A stretch of 64,000 bases of DNA, from positions 46,174-110,173 of the forward strand of contig CAJNOJ010000073.1 in the NCBI GenBank assembly GCA_905250025.1, given 5' to 3'. A program made the translations under genes and the position numbers. Under the pieces are notes generated by a model. It was not told the origin of the DNA and searched no databases. It saw nothing but the letters and a program-made list of their open reading frames with translations. Each line of letters starts with the position of its first letter. Positions within the stretch are counted from its first letter, which is position 1. Of this stretch, positions 1 through 11,424 are shown in pieces. This DNA comes from Adineta ricciae (lineage: Eukaryota; Rotifera; Eurotatoria; Adinetida; Adinetidae).

Positions 1-720
1 CTTGTGAATACGTTCGAATGTAAACTAGATCTAAAACGGCTTTCTTCATCTGAGTGACTATGATGACAGAAAACAATACAGTCGAATCAGTTATCATCTC
101 AGTAGATTCATCCGATGATCTAATAGCACAAGTAAGTCACATTGAATGTAGTTTCAGTTACTAACAGAATATTTTTTATAGAAAACATTCGTATAGCCAT
201 CAATCCTCAAAATGATTAACATAGCAAATAACACTGGACGTGAATTATTCAAGTTAGTTGTCTGACGATTTATTACAAAATGTTCGCGTCTTTCTTGAAC
301 CAGCAAGCAATTTGTCAACGTTAATTATTAATAATAGCTTCATGGAAACTGTAACATGTTCAAATACTCATGATACATATTCAATACTTCTACGTCAATT
401 CAAATGCTTAAAAATCAAAATCCATAACCTGAACCAAGTGAAAGAAATTTTAAAGCGTTGTAATATAACTTATTGAAAGTAAACTTCTGTATTGGAAGAA
501 TTAGAATTCATAAAATTACCAAATAGGTTAATGATAATAAGGTTATTTCATACTTCGAAGAACTACAGATCTTCATCAAACAAATTCCAACAAAACTCGT
601 TGATATATTTTAGTCTCCAAAGAGTTTTTCCAACTTTGACTCACGACAACGTACTTATGACTCATTCTTCAATTGTTTTTTTCCCTATCGGTTAAACACA
701 TCATCAACAAAAGTCTTTTC
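1..720 (+). pseudogene. F-box-like protein gene fragment (degenerate)
   Basis: No intact reading frame is present. Short coding-like stretches around 258-476 and 492-695 match, base for base with scattered changes, the 3' part of the F-box-like pseudogene at 15795-17300 (compare 1-120 with about 16715-16840, and 250-560 with about 17045-17320). The shared protein-like stretch contains DDLL-NVR-FLEPAS and LRQ-KCLK. Bdelloids carry many F-box/LRR-like genes of this kind, so this is most likely a decayed member or a duplicate of the other fragment. It lies just upstream of the ART-TPR gene on the same strand, so part of it may now serve as that gene's upstream region. Confidence 0.4.
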
Positions 721-751
721 TCATACAAAAATTTCTTTTCATGCAATCAAA

Positions 752-2974
752 ATGAAGTCAAAACATTCGAATTTTCTTGTTATTTTGTTACATTCAAATA
801 TCGATGAACAAGAAGAAAAGCTGGAATATTTAAGCAAACATCTTCAACGATATATTAATTCTATAAAAACATTCACTGATATTGATAATTGTATTGATTA
901 TGTTACTGATTTGATAGATACAAAAGTGTTTCTCATTCTTTCTGATCATGTGGTTGAACATTGTCTAACATTAATTGAGAATATTCCACAAATTTATTCA
1001 ATTTATCATCTTTCAAATCAAACCGACGAAACTCTATGTAACAATCTTATCAAAGATATGTATCAATTTCAAGAGAATTCAATTCCAATAACAATTATTC
1101 CAAATGAAAATCTTCACTCTTTAGATCCATCATTCATGTATATCGAATTACTAAAAGAAATTCTTCTTCAAATGAAATTTGATCAAAAATCGAAAGATGA
1201 ATTTGTTAATATGTGTTTAATAAAAGAAGTTGAATATGAAACAAGTCATCGGATAATTGATGAATTTGATCACAATTATAAACCTTCATTGGCTATTCAA
1301 TGGTATACTCGAGATTGTTTTATCTATCGAATGTTAAATGACTCACTCCGTTATCAAGATACAGATGTTATTTTAACAATGGGATTTTTTATTCGAGATT
1401 TACATCGACAGATTGAATTATTATATCAAGATTTCGCAAATGAAAAACCATCGATTGTTTATCGAGGTCAAGGCATGTTTAATAATCATTTTGAAAGATT
1501 ACGAGAGAATAAAGGTGGTCTTCTTTCTTTCAATCATTTTCTTTCAACAACATGTGACCAAGAGTTAGCATATGTACGTGCTTGTAGTGCACAAGATGAT
1601 TCAGAACTTACAGGTGTTTTCTTTGAAATGCATATTGATTTAAGTATACAAACAACTCCATTTGCATCATTAGATAAAGTAAGTTATTATGGAGATCGTG
1701 AAAAAGAAATTTTATTTTCAATCAATACGATATTTCGAATTCATCAAATCGAACAAATGGATGAACGATTATATAAAGTTAAATTATTCTTAACCAGTGA
1801 TAATGATCCCGAATTGAACAAACTTACTGATCATATACGTCACGAAATGATTTGCGATTCAAAATCTGGTCAATTAGCTTATTTATTAGTAAAGATGAAC
1901 AATTTAAATAAAGCTGAAGAAATTTGTCAGAAGAAAATTGAATTACCATCAGATTATACAACTATGTCTGATGATGCTCGTCTTCATAATATTATTGGAT
2001 ATATTAAAACACAGCAGAATGATTTGAACAGTGCATTAATACATTTATTTGAAGGATTAAAAAAACGGCAAGAAATTCTTCCGCCTGATCATATTGATTT
2101 AGCTGCTTCTTATAATAATATTGGTGAATTGTATCATACTATGGGGCAATTATCCAATGCACTTGATTATCATAGTAGAGCACGTTCCATATGGGAAAAA
2201 CACCTTGAATGGAACGATTCAAAATTAGCTAAATCATACAATAATCTTGGCGAAGTATACAGATCGATGGGTGAGAACGCGTCGGCATTTATGTATCATA
2301 AAAAAGCTCTTGTGATATATGAAAAAACTCTCCCGCCAACTCATCCAGATTTAGCAATGTCACATAATAATATTGGTTTAGTCTATAGAACATTGGGACA
2401 GAATTCATTAGCACTCCAACATCTTCAAAAAGCTTCCGAAATCTTGCAAAAATCTGTTCAAATCAATCATCCTTCTCTGGCTTTAATACTTAATAATATA
2501 GGTGAATTACACACGTCAATGGGTGAATATCAAAAGGCACTTACATATCATGAAAAAGCAAGAAAAATTCAAGAAAAATCTCTTGAACCTGATCATCCTG
2601 ATGTAGCTTCATCGCATAATTACATTGCTTTAGTGCATTTTGGTACAGGAAGATATTTAATTGCATTGATGCATTTCAGCAAAGCTATGAATATATATTA
2701 CAAATCTCTTCCATCGACTCATCCGGATTTCATTGAAATACACATGAGTATGGGTCTCTTGTATTACTTTATCAAACGACATTCGCTTTCGTTATTGCAT
2801 TTTCAAAAAGCGTTGCAAATATCGAGAATTTCTCTTCCCACGAACCATCAATATCGCGCTATTATTCCACAAGTTATTACAACGATTCAAAGAGATTTTA
2901 TTAAATTCTCATTGAGTAACAATTTTAGTTTTATAAATCGTAATTGTATCGTAATCGAAGATGAGTTAGACTAA
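752..2974 (+). CDS. ADP-ribosyltransferase with N-terminal Rossmann-like domain and kinesin-light-chain-type TPRs
   Basis: Intron-free ORF of 740 residues starting at an ATG. Residues about 6-90 form an alternating strand/helix domain (FLVILLHS, then KVFLILSD) that recurs in the other ARTs here. Residues about 125-350 are an R-S-E class ART domain: R238 in VYRGQ, S265 in FLSTT, and E317-x-E319 in REKEILFS. The E-x-E form is typical of arginine-specific mono-ADP-ribosyltransferases (family knowledge). From about residue 370 to 720 there are roughly eight TPRs with the 42-residue kinesin-light-chain spacing (repeated NNIGELY/YNNLGEVY plus ALxYHxKA). All key residues are present, so it is probably an active cytosolic NAD-dependent modifier whose TPRs bind a partner. 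The substrate is unknown. The closest relative in the window is the truncated gene at 11425-12679. Confidence 0.9.
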   Translation: MKSKHSNFLVILLHSNIDEQEEKLEYLSKHLQRYINSIKTFTDIDNCIDYVTDLIDTKVFLILSDHVVEHCLTLIENIPQIYSIYHLSNQTDETLCNNLIKDMYQFQENSIPITIIPNENLHSLDPSFMYIELLKEILLQMKFDQKSKDEFVNMCLIKEVEYETSHRIIDEFDHNYKPSLAIQWYTRDCFIYRMLNDSLRYQDTDVILTMGFFIRDLHRQIELLYQDFANEKPSIVYRGQGMFNNHFERLRENKGGLLSFNHFLSTTCDQELAYVRACSAQDDSELTGVFFEMHIDLSIQTTPFASLDKVSYYGDREKEILFSINTIFRIHQIEQMDERLYKVKLFLTSDNDPELNKLTDHIRHEMICDSKSGQLAYLLVKMNNLNKAEEICQKKIELPSDYTTMSDDARLHNIIGYIKTQQNDLNSALIHLFEGLKKRQEILPPDHIDLAASYNNIGELYHTMGQLSNALDYHSRARSIWEKHLEWNDSKLAKSYNNLGEVYRSMGENASAFMYHKKALVIYEKTLPPTHPDLAMSHNNIGLVYRTLGQNSLALQHLQKASEILQKSVQINHPSLALILNNIGELHTSMGEYQKALTYHEKARKIQEKSLEPDHPDVASSHNYIALVHFGTGRYLIALMHFSKAMNIYYKSLPSTHPDFIEIHMSMGLLYYFIKRHSLSLLHFQKALQISRISLPTNHQYRAIIPQVITTIQRDFIKFSLSNNFSFINRNCIVIEDELD

Positions 2975-3781
2975 ATTTTATTTTAGAAGAAAAAGAAAAT
3001 AATTATAGTGTTTTTATTTTGCTCGTCTGTCAACATAGGTGAGAGTAATTATGTATTTTCGTAATAAAAGAGATTGTCACGATCAAGCGAAAACATGTTG
3101 ATATATTTTCCGACAAGATGGGAAAATCCCACGACGGTATATTATCTATATCCATCAACATATTTTAATTCGAGTGTTAATTAAACCTTGAGCGATACAA
3201 CAAGAACACAAGATTACTGATAAGTACCTTAGTCGGGATCGATTTGATGTGTATTAGAAGGAACTGGAAATGATTCTTGTGGTTGTTCGTCTGGCAAGGT
3301 TGCATACGCACGCAGCTCTTGAAGGTGTGAAACATCAAATAGAACTTGAGGAAGAAAAACATGATCGAGAAGATCGTGAGAAAAGGTTTACGTCATATTT
3401 GTGCTGAATCTATGCTGCGAGAAGCTGTCTACAACGATAAAAAATGTGTTGCAATTTCAGTATCTGCAAAATTGTATGGTTTTGGATACTGATCAGAAGA
3501 AAATCTTATGAACAAAAACTAACGACATTAGTTTGTTTACAAGTCAATAACATCTTAGAAACGAAAAGAAAAATAAATATTCCTTCCTAATTTAATTAGC
3601 GAAATCTCTTATGGGAAATCTCCCACATATCAGAATAAACACTTTATCGTCTTAATTAACTAATCTTACGTTCGCAATATCCCTCGATATACTTTTCACT
3701 ATATAGATAATAAGCGAAAGATAGTATTTAAAACAGCAGAATATCCCTGAGTCTGCGTTAGAATCTTTATATTGAAAGATA
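2975..3781. other. intergenic, no convincing gene
   Basis: AT-rich spacer. The only open frames are short, lack convincing start contexts and have no recognisable motif. A stretch near 3270-3410 reads as a charged helical peptide in one plus frame but is closed by stops on both sides. The last 60 bases hold a TATTTAAAA-like box, probably the promoter of the next gene. Confidence 0.4.
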
Positions 3782-4246
3782 ATGTTCGTGTATCGGATAT
3801 TCTGTTGTTTTCTCATTGTCTTTCTATCGGCTTATTTGATAGGTCAGGTAGAAAGTGGCGATAATAGTCGAAGCAATATTCGTCCAATACAATCACTTAC
3901 ATTTCCTGGATCGGATCGACAACAACAATCAAGACCGGGAAATTCATTATATCCAGCACTTAGACCCATAATACCATGACCATCATATACGAAGACGATT
4001 TCGTCGTATCCACTCAACCAACCAGCACCATGGACACACGATTTAGTTCCTCCAAACCCATCATTTCAACGATCTCAATCACTTACACCCATACTACCAA
4101 AACCACCAACCGGTGACACAGGTTATACATCTTCATTCGGTCAACCGCTTCAATGGTCAGCATTCACCATCTTGAGGGTGGGTGTGGATGAAGCAGAGCT
4201 CGTCAGTCAGCGAGGAAGTGTATCAAAGCTGTACCTATACTCTTGA
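3782..4246 (+). pseudogene. small secreted Pro/Ser-rich protein with one in-frame TGA
   Basis: The ATG opens a clear signal peptide (about residues 1-25, hydrophobic IFCCFLIVFLSAYLIG), followed by a Pro/Gln/Ser-rich chain with an IQSLTFPG motif. The frame meets TGA at 3977-3979, then continues without another stop to TGA at 4244-4246. The continuation has the same composition and a matching SQSLTPILP motif, so the two halves belong to one 154-codon frame. A single nonsense change is the simplest explanation. No GT-AG intron that removes the stop is obvious. A TATTTAAAA-like box lies about 55 bases upstream of the ATG. The family is not recognised; extracellular export is likely. Confidence 0.45.
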
Positions 4247-5108
4247 ACTGTTCTCCCACACGATCTTATATTCCGTAATTTTTACTTTTCTATACGTTGA
4301 AATTCGATAATTACTGTTTTTGACATTGTGCTTCGATACCTACTATTTTCGATAATTCCAGATTCAAGGTTGATTTTTTATGGCAATTCTTCAGATACGA
4401 TTTCAATAGACGAGATCGTTCTTATTGATTTTGATCTCGTCAATCCTATATTTGAAGTGCGATGAGTATCGTTATTTTCTTTTTATGTCAAAATATTTCT
4501 TCTCCTTTTTAATTCATTCTTCCATACAATGTTTTTTCTGTAAAGATTCTTTTTTTAAGCAGCTATATGTTTCCTGTGGTGCTATTGGTTTCTTTTTCTT
4601 TCACGTAGAAAGTATTGGGCGATACAAAGAATTGCCCTTATCGATATAATTGCACATGATATAAAATTCAACTGAAAAAGTTATTTAGTTTTTGATTCTT
4701 CTTCTGTAACTGTACACATTCTTACAGAGATTATTAACTGAAAACAAATATATGGGTGAGCTTGGCCAATTGGCTTACAGTTGTTTCGTATGTCTCCATG
4801 CGGTCATGCACGGCATAAGAGTAACTTTAGAGAAAAGCGTTTTCTCATTGAATTGAATAGTTTTTTCTAGTCTATAGGTGATTGTATTCGGCGTATCTTT
4901 TCTGGAACGATTATAGTAGTTGGTTAGAAACTACTGAAAATAATGTCGATGGAAACAATTACACTAGCATAAGCAAATTTGTCATTGATTAATATAAAAA
5001 ATAAGTCCTTTCTTATATGAGCTCTTACGTGAAACTGTGGAAACAATTTCTGTGTTGTACTTCAAATATTTTACAGAAAAAAAAGGATACTTTTAACTTC
5101 AATGTAGT
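4247..5108. other. intergenic, no gene seen
   Basis: AT-rich sequence with many T-runs and no frame of convincing composition. It lies between the 3' ends of a plus-strand and a minus-strand gene. Confidence 0.4.
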
Positions 5109-6466
5109 CTATTGTTGAGAAAGATGTTTACCATAGCGATCATAATCGCGATCATCAAGTTTCAGATGAAGACCAGCATCATAATCATCGTATGCAAAAT
5201 CATCAAAATCAAGATGAGCTTGACGCTGATCATCGTCAGCAAGAAGACGATAAATAGGACGATGAATATCATTAAACATACCACAAAATTCACCAGAGCT
5301 TGCTTCAAGAGCCAGTTTAGTTTCTAAATGCTTCTTATCTTTGACTACAAACAAAGGAAAAGAATATTTCGTTTTCACATTTGTTCGAAAGATATTCACT
5401 CACTCGACCAACTCTGTTGGAGTTCCACATAAATCAAATGTTGATTCTTCTTGTAATCAAAGTCAACACGTACGACACGAAAACAAACGCCTGGCATAAT
5501 AAGTTCTTCTTCTTCTTCAGGATACTCAGATAAATCGCTCAAATCAGCGATAAAAGCGTACTTCACTTGTATGATAAACAATGTATTTCCAAATGCTTCT
5601 GCTTTTGCTCGATTTCGAGTGCAAGATGAAAATCCTTGAAATGAACCATATTTATCATTGCGTGCAGCCATTCCTTTATATATCTCGATCTGTTCACTTT
5701 CTAGATTAGCTCCTCGATACAATTCAATGTTCGCTTTCATCCTTTTATTGCACGGATCATCCCACAATAATAAAGAAAACGGACCTAGTGTTGGAATTTT
5801 GCTTCTCCAGATTTCTTCATCTTCTTGGCTTCCCACCAATCGCATAGCCGCATTCAAAGTCTTATAGAGAAAACTTTCCAATGAGTAAAGATATGCACAA
5901 CGCTTCCAAACTTCTACACGTCCACTGTTCTTCTTCTCGGAAAGTAAATTAACCAGTTTTTCAGCTTCTCTTTGTTTACCGATACGTTCACCTTCTGCAA
6001 TGATGCCATGGGCCGCTTTTTCGACTAACATAGGTATTGTTTGTGGTTTTCTCGAAGGAAGTTGATAATCCTCTAGATCCAAATCTTTTCTCACTTCAAT
6101 AATAAAAGGTGAGACGAATCCATATTGGCCGCCAAAGAAACCAGTCGAAGGAACTGGAAGATCCATAAATCGTGCTTCTCTCACGTGTTTATCTTTTCTG
6201 TTGCCCACTACTCGTTTCACAGGTCTTTGATCTTGATTGTCACTATTGGATACTTGAATTTCGTTATCAAAATCGATAAAGCAGCTATCTAAGATAGCTC
6301 GTTGTTGCTTATTGGAAAATGCCTCTTCGATAATTAGATTCTCGACATCTGAATAATGGTTCCATGTTGTTGGTTCATCTGTTGACGATGAATTTGGTTT
6401 CAATTGCCACATCCATTCCACAGTTTTCGATATATCTGTAGCTTCAGCCATTATACAGTTTACCAT
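5109..6466 (-). CDS. WWE-domain ADP-ribosyltransferase with acidic C-terminal tail (two exons)
   Basis: Exon 1 is 6466-5404 and exon 2 is 5344-5109, joined by a 59-base intron (donor GTGAGT, acceptor TTTGTTTGTAG); the splice keeps frame and gives 432 residues. Residues about 15-87 form a WWE domain: WMWQLK at the start, TTWNHYSD in the middle, RPVKRV at the end. WWE domains bind ADP-ribose-derived ligands in PARPs and some E3 ligases. Residues about 185-350 are an R-S-E ART domain: R251 in LYRGA, S280 in GFSSC, and an EEEEELIMPG turn giving E-x-E. The spliced tail (about 77 residues) is rich in Asp/Tyr (DFDDFAYDDYD). Without splicing, exon 1 would end three residues past the donor, so the tail is easily missed. 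A second Met (residue 6) is an alternative start. Likely an ADP-ribose-guided mono-ART; target unknown. Confidence 0.85.
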
Positions 6467-6646
6467 TTATCCCTAGTTTTGATATATAAAAGTAATCTAA
6501 CACGCACAGAATTTATATAAGAAGCTGAGTCGGATTTCTCCATACTGCTTGTGAAAGAAGGATAAATACCATATTGTTTCAAACATATCAAGATGTATTT
6601 TTCCCTTTCTTTCTCATTCGTGACGTAATTATTTTTTGTTCGAAAG

Positions 6647-9600
6647 CTTAATCTCTTCTCGCAATTGATAAGAGAGAAAACAAAACGTATATTATAGCGA
6701 GGAATTTTCCATACACATCATGTATTTGTTCGTTTACATGTGCAGCTATTTAGCTAGGAACAGAGATGAAAAAAATATCATCTTCTTTTCTCATTTAAAT
6801 AAAAGAATATGCAAACTCTAACAGAAAATATTCTTGATCGACTACTCTCGAGATATCAATTAAATGGTGCGTAAAACATTGTCTCATTGTAGAATAATTA
6901 GAAAAAACTCATTTCCACATTCAAGATAATATGCCAGGCGTTTGTTTATTTCTTTTGTTTCGGACACGTCGCTTACTGAGTAAAACAAATCAATCATACT
7001 TAGTAGAACAGTTTACTGGTTTTGTCAGCAAATAAATAATCAGAGTTTGTCTATACTAGACGCAAATGGTTATGATGATGGACAGACGAAACAAGAAATA
7101 TTCTACATGACGTGTCCATAATCTTGAACTGTAACTATTTCATCTTCAACAGAGAGATTTTTTTACAGAACTATATGTACGGTGAAATACTATCATGTCG
7201 ATGTTCAACAATTACGACTCCTTACAATATTTTCGTTATGAATCTTGTCTGCTTTCATCTAATATATAGAACGAGTATATTTATTGTAGGAGATTTTCGA
7301 AAGACAGTAAAATCTCAGTTTCATAATTATTCCTTACCATAGGTGTAAACACGATCCTGTTTTATTAGTTTGAACTCCTGTTAGCTCTATCTTCAGGATG
7401 TGGGGCCCACGCACAATTCTTTGACTCTATTATGACAAAGTTACATTCGTTGAGACAACTAAACGAATATATTGGTAAGCTTACAAAACACTTGAATTTA
7501 GAGAATGATACTGTTTAGGGAAAACTCTACTGACCATAATGTTGTATATAAATGAAGAAGATTGCTACCCTAGCTCAACGATATAACTTCAACTGAAGAT
7601 TTATTCTTTTTCTTCATAGACATCAAGGCATTTTGTGGGAATGAATAAATTGATCATACTATCTTTGAAGTCAACTTGAGCAATATGAGTAAATTTTTTA
7701 GCTAATATTTCGAAAAAAGGGAGAAGACCTAATTTATTCAACAATAAAAGATCGAAACGAATATCAAAATGAACACTATCGAAAACAAGAAAAGAATTTA
7801 AGCTCTATAATGGATACAAGTGAGCTCCCAGAGTCGTTCGACTCTACATCCGTGTTGGAGTTTGAAACTAGATTCAAATTGACGTTGTAGCCTTCATCTT
7901 TTGTGGTCGGTTAACCAATTATTTATAGATTTTTTTCTCTTATGCCACTCTGTTCATTCAGTTCTTGGGTAGTCAAATTTTATTTGAGTATGGTAATCGC
8001 TTTTTTATTGTTGGTTTGTTGATCTCAACTACTGGGAACTAGTAAAGGGCCGACCATGGGAAGAAAACAGTTTGATTTTCTCCCATAAGGTGGTGATGTC
8101 GAGCTTTGATTTTTGTCAGGATAGTATCGTGGTCGACGAATCTATGTCGATTGAGTTAAATGTAGAACTTTTGATGCTAGCGGACATAAATCAGGAACGG
8201 TGATAGTGATGCCAGTGGGGCGACACCACTTATTTTCAACAACATTGACGATATTTGACTGACTATCTCACGGAAGTCGATATCAACACTGGAGGTTCAA
8301 CCAACATGCTCTACAAATAAAACAAAATAATCATTATTTTTTCAAATGCTATTCACTCACTGTCACACCCCTCGTGCTTTATCAGTTCGTGTTCCTTGAG
8401 TACAAGTATTCATGCTAATGCTACGGTCGCTTCTTGTTGGATACATTTGTAGCTAGTTGGATTGTAAGAGATGATTGTATTTGTGTTAAGAGAGAAATAT
8501 GCTAAGTAGGAAAAGAATCATAGACGAAGGCCGTGACGTGCATACGCCTTATGTAGGATGTCGAACAATGCCACAACTTTCTTCCCAGAACCTTTGTGGG
8601 TCTTAATGATACTATGTTTAATGTTGCCACAGATTAAAATTCGACGATGCTTGCTACATGGATAAAAGTCAAAGATAGATAAAACAGAGCCTAGGGAATA
8701 TTGAGAACACTGGTGAAATACAAGGAAAATAAATACAATAAAACTATATGCGTATAAATCTAAGAATAGAAGATAAAATAGTCTGTCGTGTTGTTTTCTT
8801 GAAGCAGTGCTAACAAAACTCACTGGTGGTCTATTTGTTACGAAAAAATCCGTCATATGTATCGAGTGTGGGCTCAGAGACGAAATGACTGAAGAATGGA
8901 CGAATGATATTTACTGCCAAAAAATCATCACGGTTTCAAAAAGAAAGATGACAACACAAAATGATGATTACATGATGTCATGAGAAGATGCTGTGCAGAG
9001 AACAGAAAACATATGTGAGCACATGCGAAAAAAAATGTGAAGAATGCGAGAGAACGAGATGCCTGGTGCTAATAGAGGATGATTTATATACATCATCCTT
9101 TTACAGAGTGAATGAACAATAATACTCAATATACAAATGATGCATTGCATGTATAAACCGGAAGGACAGGAAATTGACTGACTGTATGCATGACGATGTA
9201 CTTAGCATCTAGAATTACATTCATTGTTTATTTATATGTATTTTCCATCCAACTGTTCATCGATTCATAGGAAGTCAAGTGAATGTAAGTGTTCACCTAA
9301 TACGACGTCGCCTGCATTGAACGCATTTTGAACGGTCTAGCTAGTGTTTACTATGCAGAGGTCTTACTTTATTCGACAAAATCTTCCAAAGCAGCCATGT
9401 CCTCAATGTTGACGACTATCTGTGTTATACTAAGGTAGAAACCGTTGAAGAAATCTTGAAAATGATGCACTACCGTTTCGAACATGCACAAAACTAGCTA
9501 AGAAGTCGAAACATCATCGTGGAGTAAAACTTTTAATTTGATATTTCTATAGCACATTAAATTGCTCATTGAAATTGAATGGCAGTACTCGGATGTATCT

Positions 9601-9706
9601 AGCATTCTTTAAAAAAAGTTTTTGAAACGATTACCTTCAATTTATTCACGGAAGAGAGAATAAAAGCACAATCTTTAAACTCCACTTTCTCTTTGATTTA
9701 TTTTTG
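6647..9706. other. duplicated region without a confident gene
   Basis: No intact gene seen. Some minus-strand stretches look like exon remains (for example about 7830-7605 and 8856-8518). Comparison with the second copy shows that a large share of the base changes alter the amino acid, and some shift the frame, which argues against present protein-coding function. Confidence 0.4.
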
Positions 9707-11210
9707 TTAATCGACACAAAAAATAAATAAGCAAGCACTGGTACCGATGCACAAAGCAATAGCGATCAGTGAGTATTGTGTTATGAGTAATCCGAATGCA
9801 AATTTGTAGAGATTTTCTTGACAGTAGTTCTCTGGGATTCGCTTATCATATTGAACACTTGGTCTCACGCCAAATACCCACACGCTTCCCTAGAGAAGAA
9901 AACATACATATTATTCAACTGATCGAAACGCTTTGGTTATTCTTCTTTCTGTACCGCGATTAACCACGAGAAGTAGAAGAATGCTAATAAACATACAAAA
10001 CAATTCGTAATACACCCTCCGATATGACTATCTTCGCCACAGCACTTGAATGAAATAAGCAACTATAAACAAGACATGAGTGTACGAAATATATGCTAAT
10101 TAACACCTACGATAGTGAATGCGGTACCAAAAACACCTATACCCACAGCTCCGAAAACAGTCATCCACTGTGGAATCCATGATTGAATAGGACAGTCAGA
10201 TTTATAAATTTGACCAACGACCAGAGCAGCTATAGGTAGGAGTGTTGCTACCAAAATCATGACCAGGACAGATACTTGTTTCGTTGACATTGCATCTCTT
10301 TCGATGGAATATTCGTCTGTCGAATCTATACTCATTGAAATAGGCGACACAGTGCCCGAAAGTTTTTTCAGTGGATCTCTTGGGATTGTATTTGATATAG
10401 TTGGTATGCCTATGTAAAACAGAGACTAAAAATAACTGCTATTGACTGACAAGAAAATAATTGTGTTGTGTTTTCGCAGTTACGCGTACTGTTATAATGA
10501 GTGGCTGACGATGATGATGGTAGCGACGTCAGATTACTAGTATCATTCTCGTCGCATTTCTTTATCTGTAACAGTAAGCCATAAATGACAACAGATGACC
10601 GATGTTGCGTTTTCCACTCTAATTCTTCATTCGGAATGTGCGTGCATATTCTTTGCATTCGCACTTGCGCACCAACTGTCTCCGGTTGTACGATAATTGA
10701 GTCGGGCTTTTGTCTACATTGCAATACTACTTTTATAGTATAGAGTCTTGAATCATGAGGCGATCTGAAATGATACGCACGAGCGTAAGCTTGATGTGCC
10801 GCATAAGTAATTGATGGCGTTGTAAAAATGTAATTCTCTTTCGGAATATGACCTTTTGGTATTTCTAACTTTTTGCCATACATGGTAATATCGTTGGGCA
10901 ACAGCAATTGTCGATGTTCGACGCAGGATCTAGCGCTTTCAATACTAGTTCCATGGTAACAAATCAACCACGTACTCCATACATTGTGAAGCTCGCAGAT
11001 GTCACTGTCCACCGAAACAGCAAAACGAGTCCATCCATGCGGAATAACATATTTGTAACCAGCGACGGTGAGAGCGTCGGGATGACTTGATGGATAGCAT
11101 TGATAACAATAACATCGATCGTGAGCCGGCTTACGCAATTGAGAAGGCCACGCAACACTCTCTAAAAACTCTCGTCCAATACGAAATTTTTCACACTCAC
11201 TCGTTGCCAT
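9707..11210 (-). CDS. PARP-like (H-Y-E) domain fused to TMEM272-like four-helix membrane domain
   Basis: Four exons: 11210-10484, 10409-10111, 10062-9955, 9889-9707, giving 438 residues. The true start is the ATG at 11210 (MATSEC); a longer frame upstream begins only with TTG and has no counterpart in the paralogs. Residues about 45-215 resemble a PARP-type catalytic fold: H86 in CYHGTS, Y136 in PSITYAA, E198 in ELEWKT, then IYGLLLQI. A Cys-rich HDRCYCYQCYP stretch precedes it and could hold a metal. After a low-complexity linker come four hydrophobic helices with DCPIQSWIPQW, FYFSWLIA, GSVWVFG and YCQENLYKFAFG, the layout of TMEM272-like proteins. The catalytic part is expected on the cytosolic side (inference). 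Five more copies lie in the window, all with the same exon plan. Confidence 0.8.
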
Positions 11211-11423
11211 TTGCACAACAGAGGAAAGAATGATTGCAATGGCAAGATCTATAGTCACGAAATCACACAAAAAGAAAAGAGAACACTATTCTTCCACTCC
11301 GGTCAAATTGTTTATATGAAGAGAGTAGTTTACAGAAATCAGCGTCGTAAAATGTGAGTTTTACGTATGTACGAAACTTCGAAAATCATAGATGAAAGAA
11401 AAATCGTCATGGCTTCTCTTCAA

Positions 11424-11424
11424 N
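11424..11424. other. single undetermined base (assembly join)
   Basis: A lone N where context changes abruptly. To the left is duplicated block A, whose second copy continues past the matching base (37589) with different sequence. To the right is the interior of an ART-TPR gene that is cut at its TPR region. Confidence 0.7.

Larger units (their letters stand above)
6647..11423. repeat. segmental duplication A, copy 1
   Basis: This block matches 32690-37589 collinearly with only scattered differences. Copy 2 is about 120 bases longer, mainly through extra sequence at about 35465-35500 and 35630-35730. The left boundary is sharp: the match begins at CTTAATCTC, and in copy 2 the base before it is the last base of a hAT transposon. 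The right boundary is the lone N at 11424. It carries one PARP-like membrane gene and about 3 kb of apparently non-coding DNA. Confidence 0.85.

Noticed and set aside
3177-3420. Possible small gene on either strand downstream of the first ART-TPR gene
   Set aside because: Frames are short, bounded by stops, without a convincing start context or recognisable motif.
5109-5399. Separate small acidic protein gene
   Set aside because: It starts only at GTG and is better explained as the second exon of the WWE-ART gene through a clean 59-base intron.
7605-7830. Coding-looking minus-strand exon (DIRFDLLLLNKLG...YEEKE)
   Set aside because: Looks plausible alone, but the copy at about 33650-33870 differs mainly by amino-acid-changing substitutions and no neighbouring exon can be joined.
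8518-8856. Minus-strand frame of 112 codons with a diverged partner at 34556-35008
   Set aside because: About half of the base differences between the copies change the amino acid, the upstream extension is frame-shifted between copies, and no motif is present.
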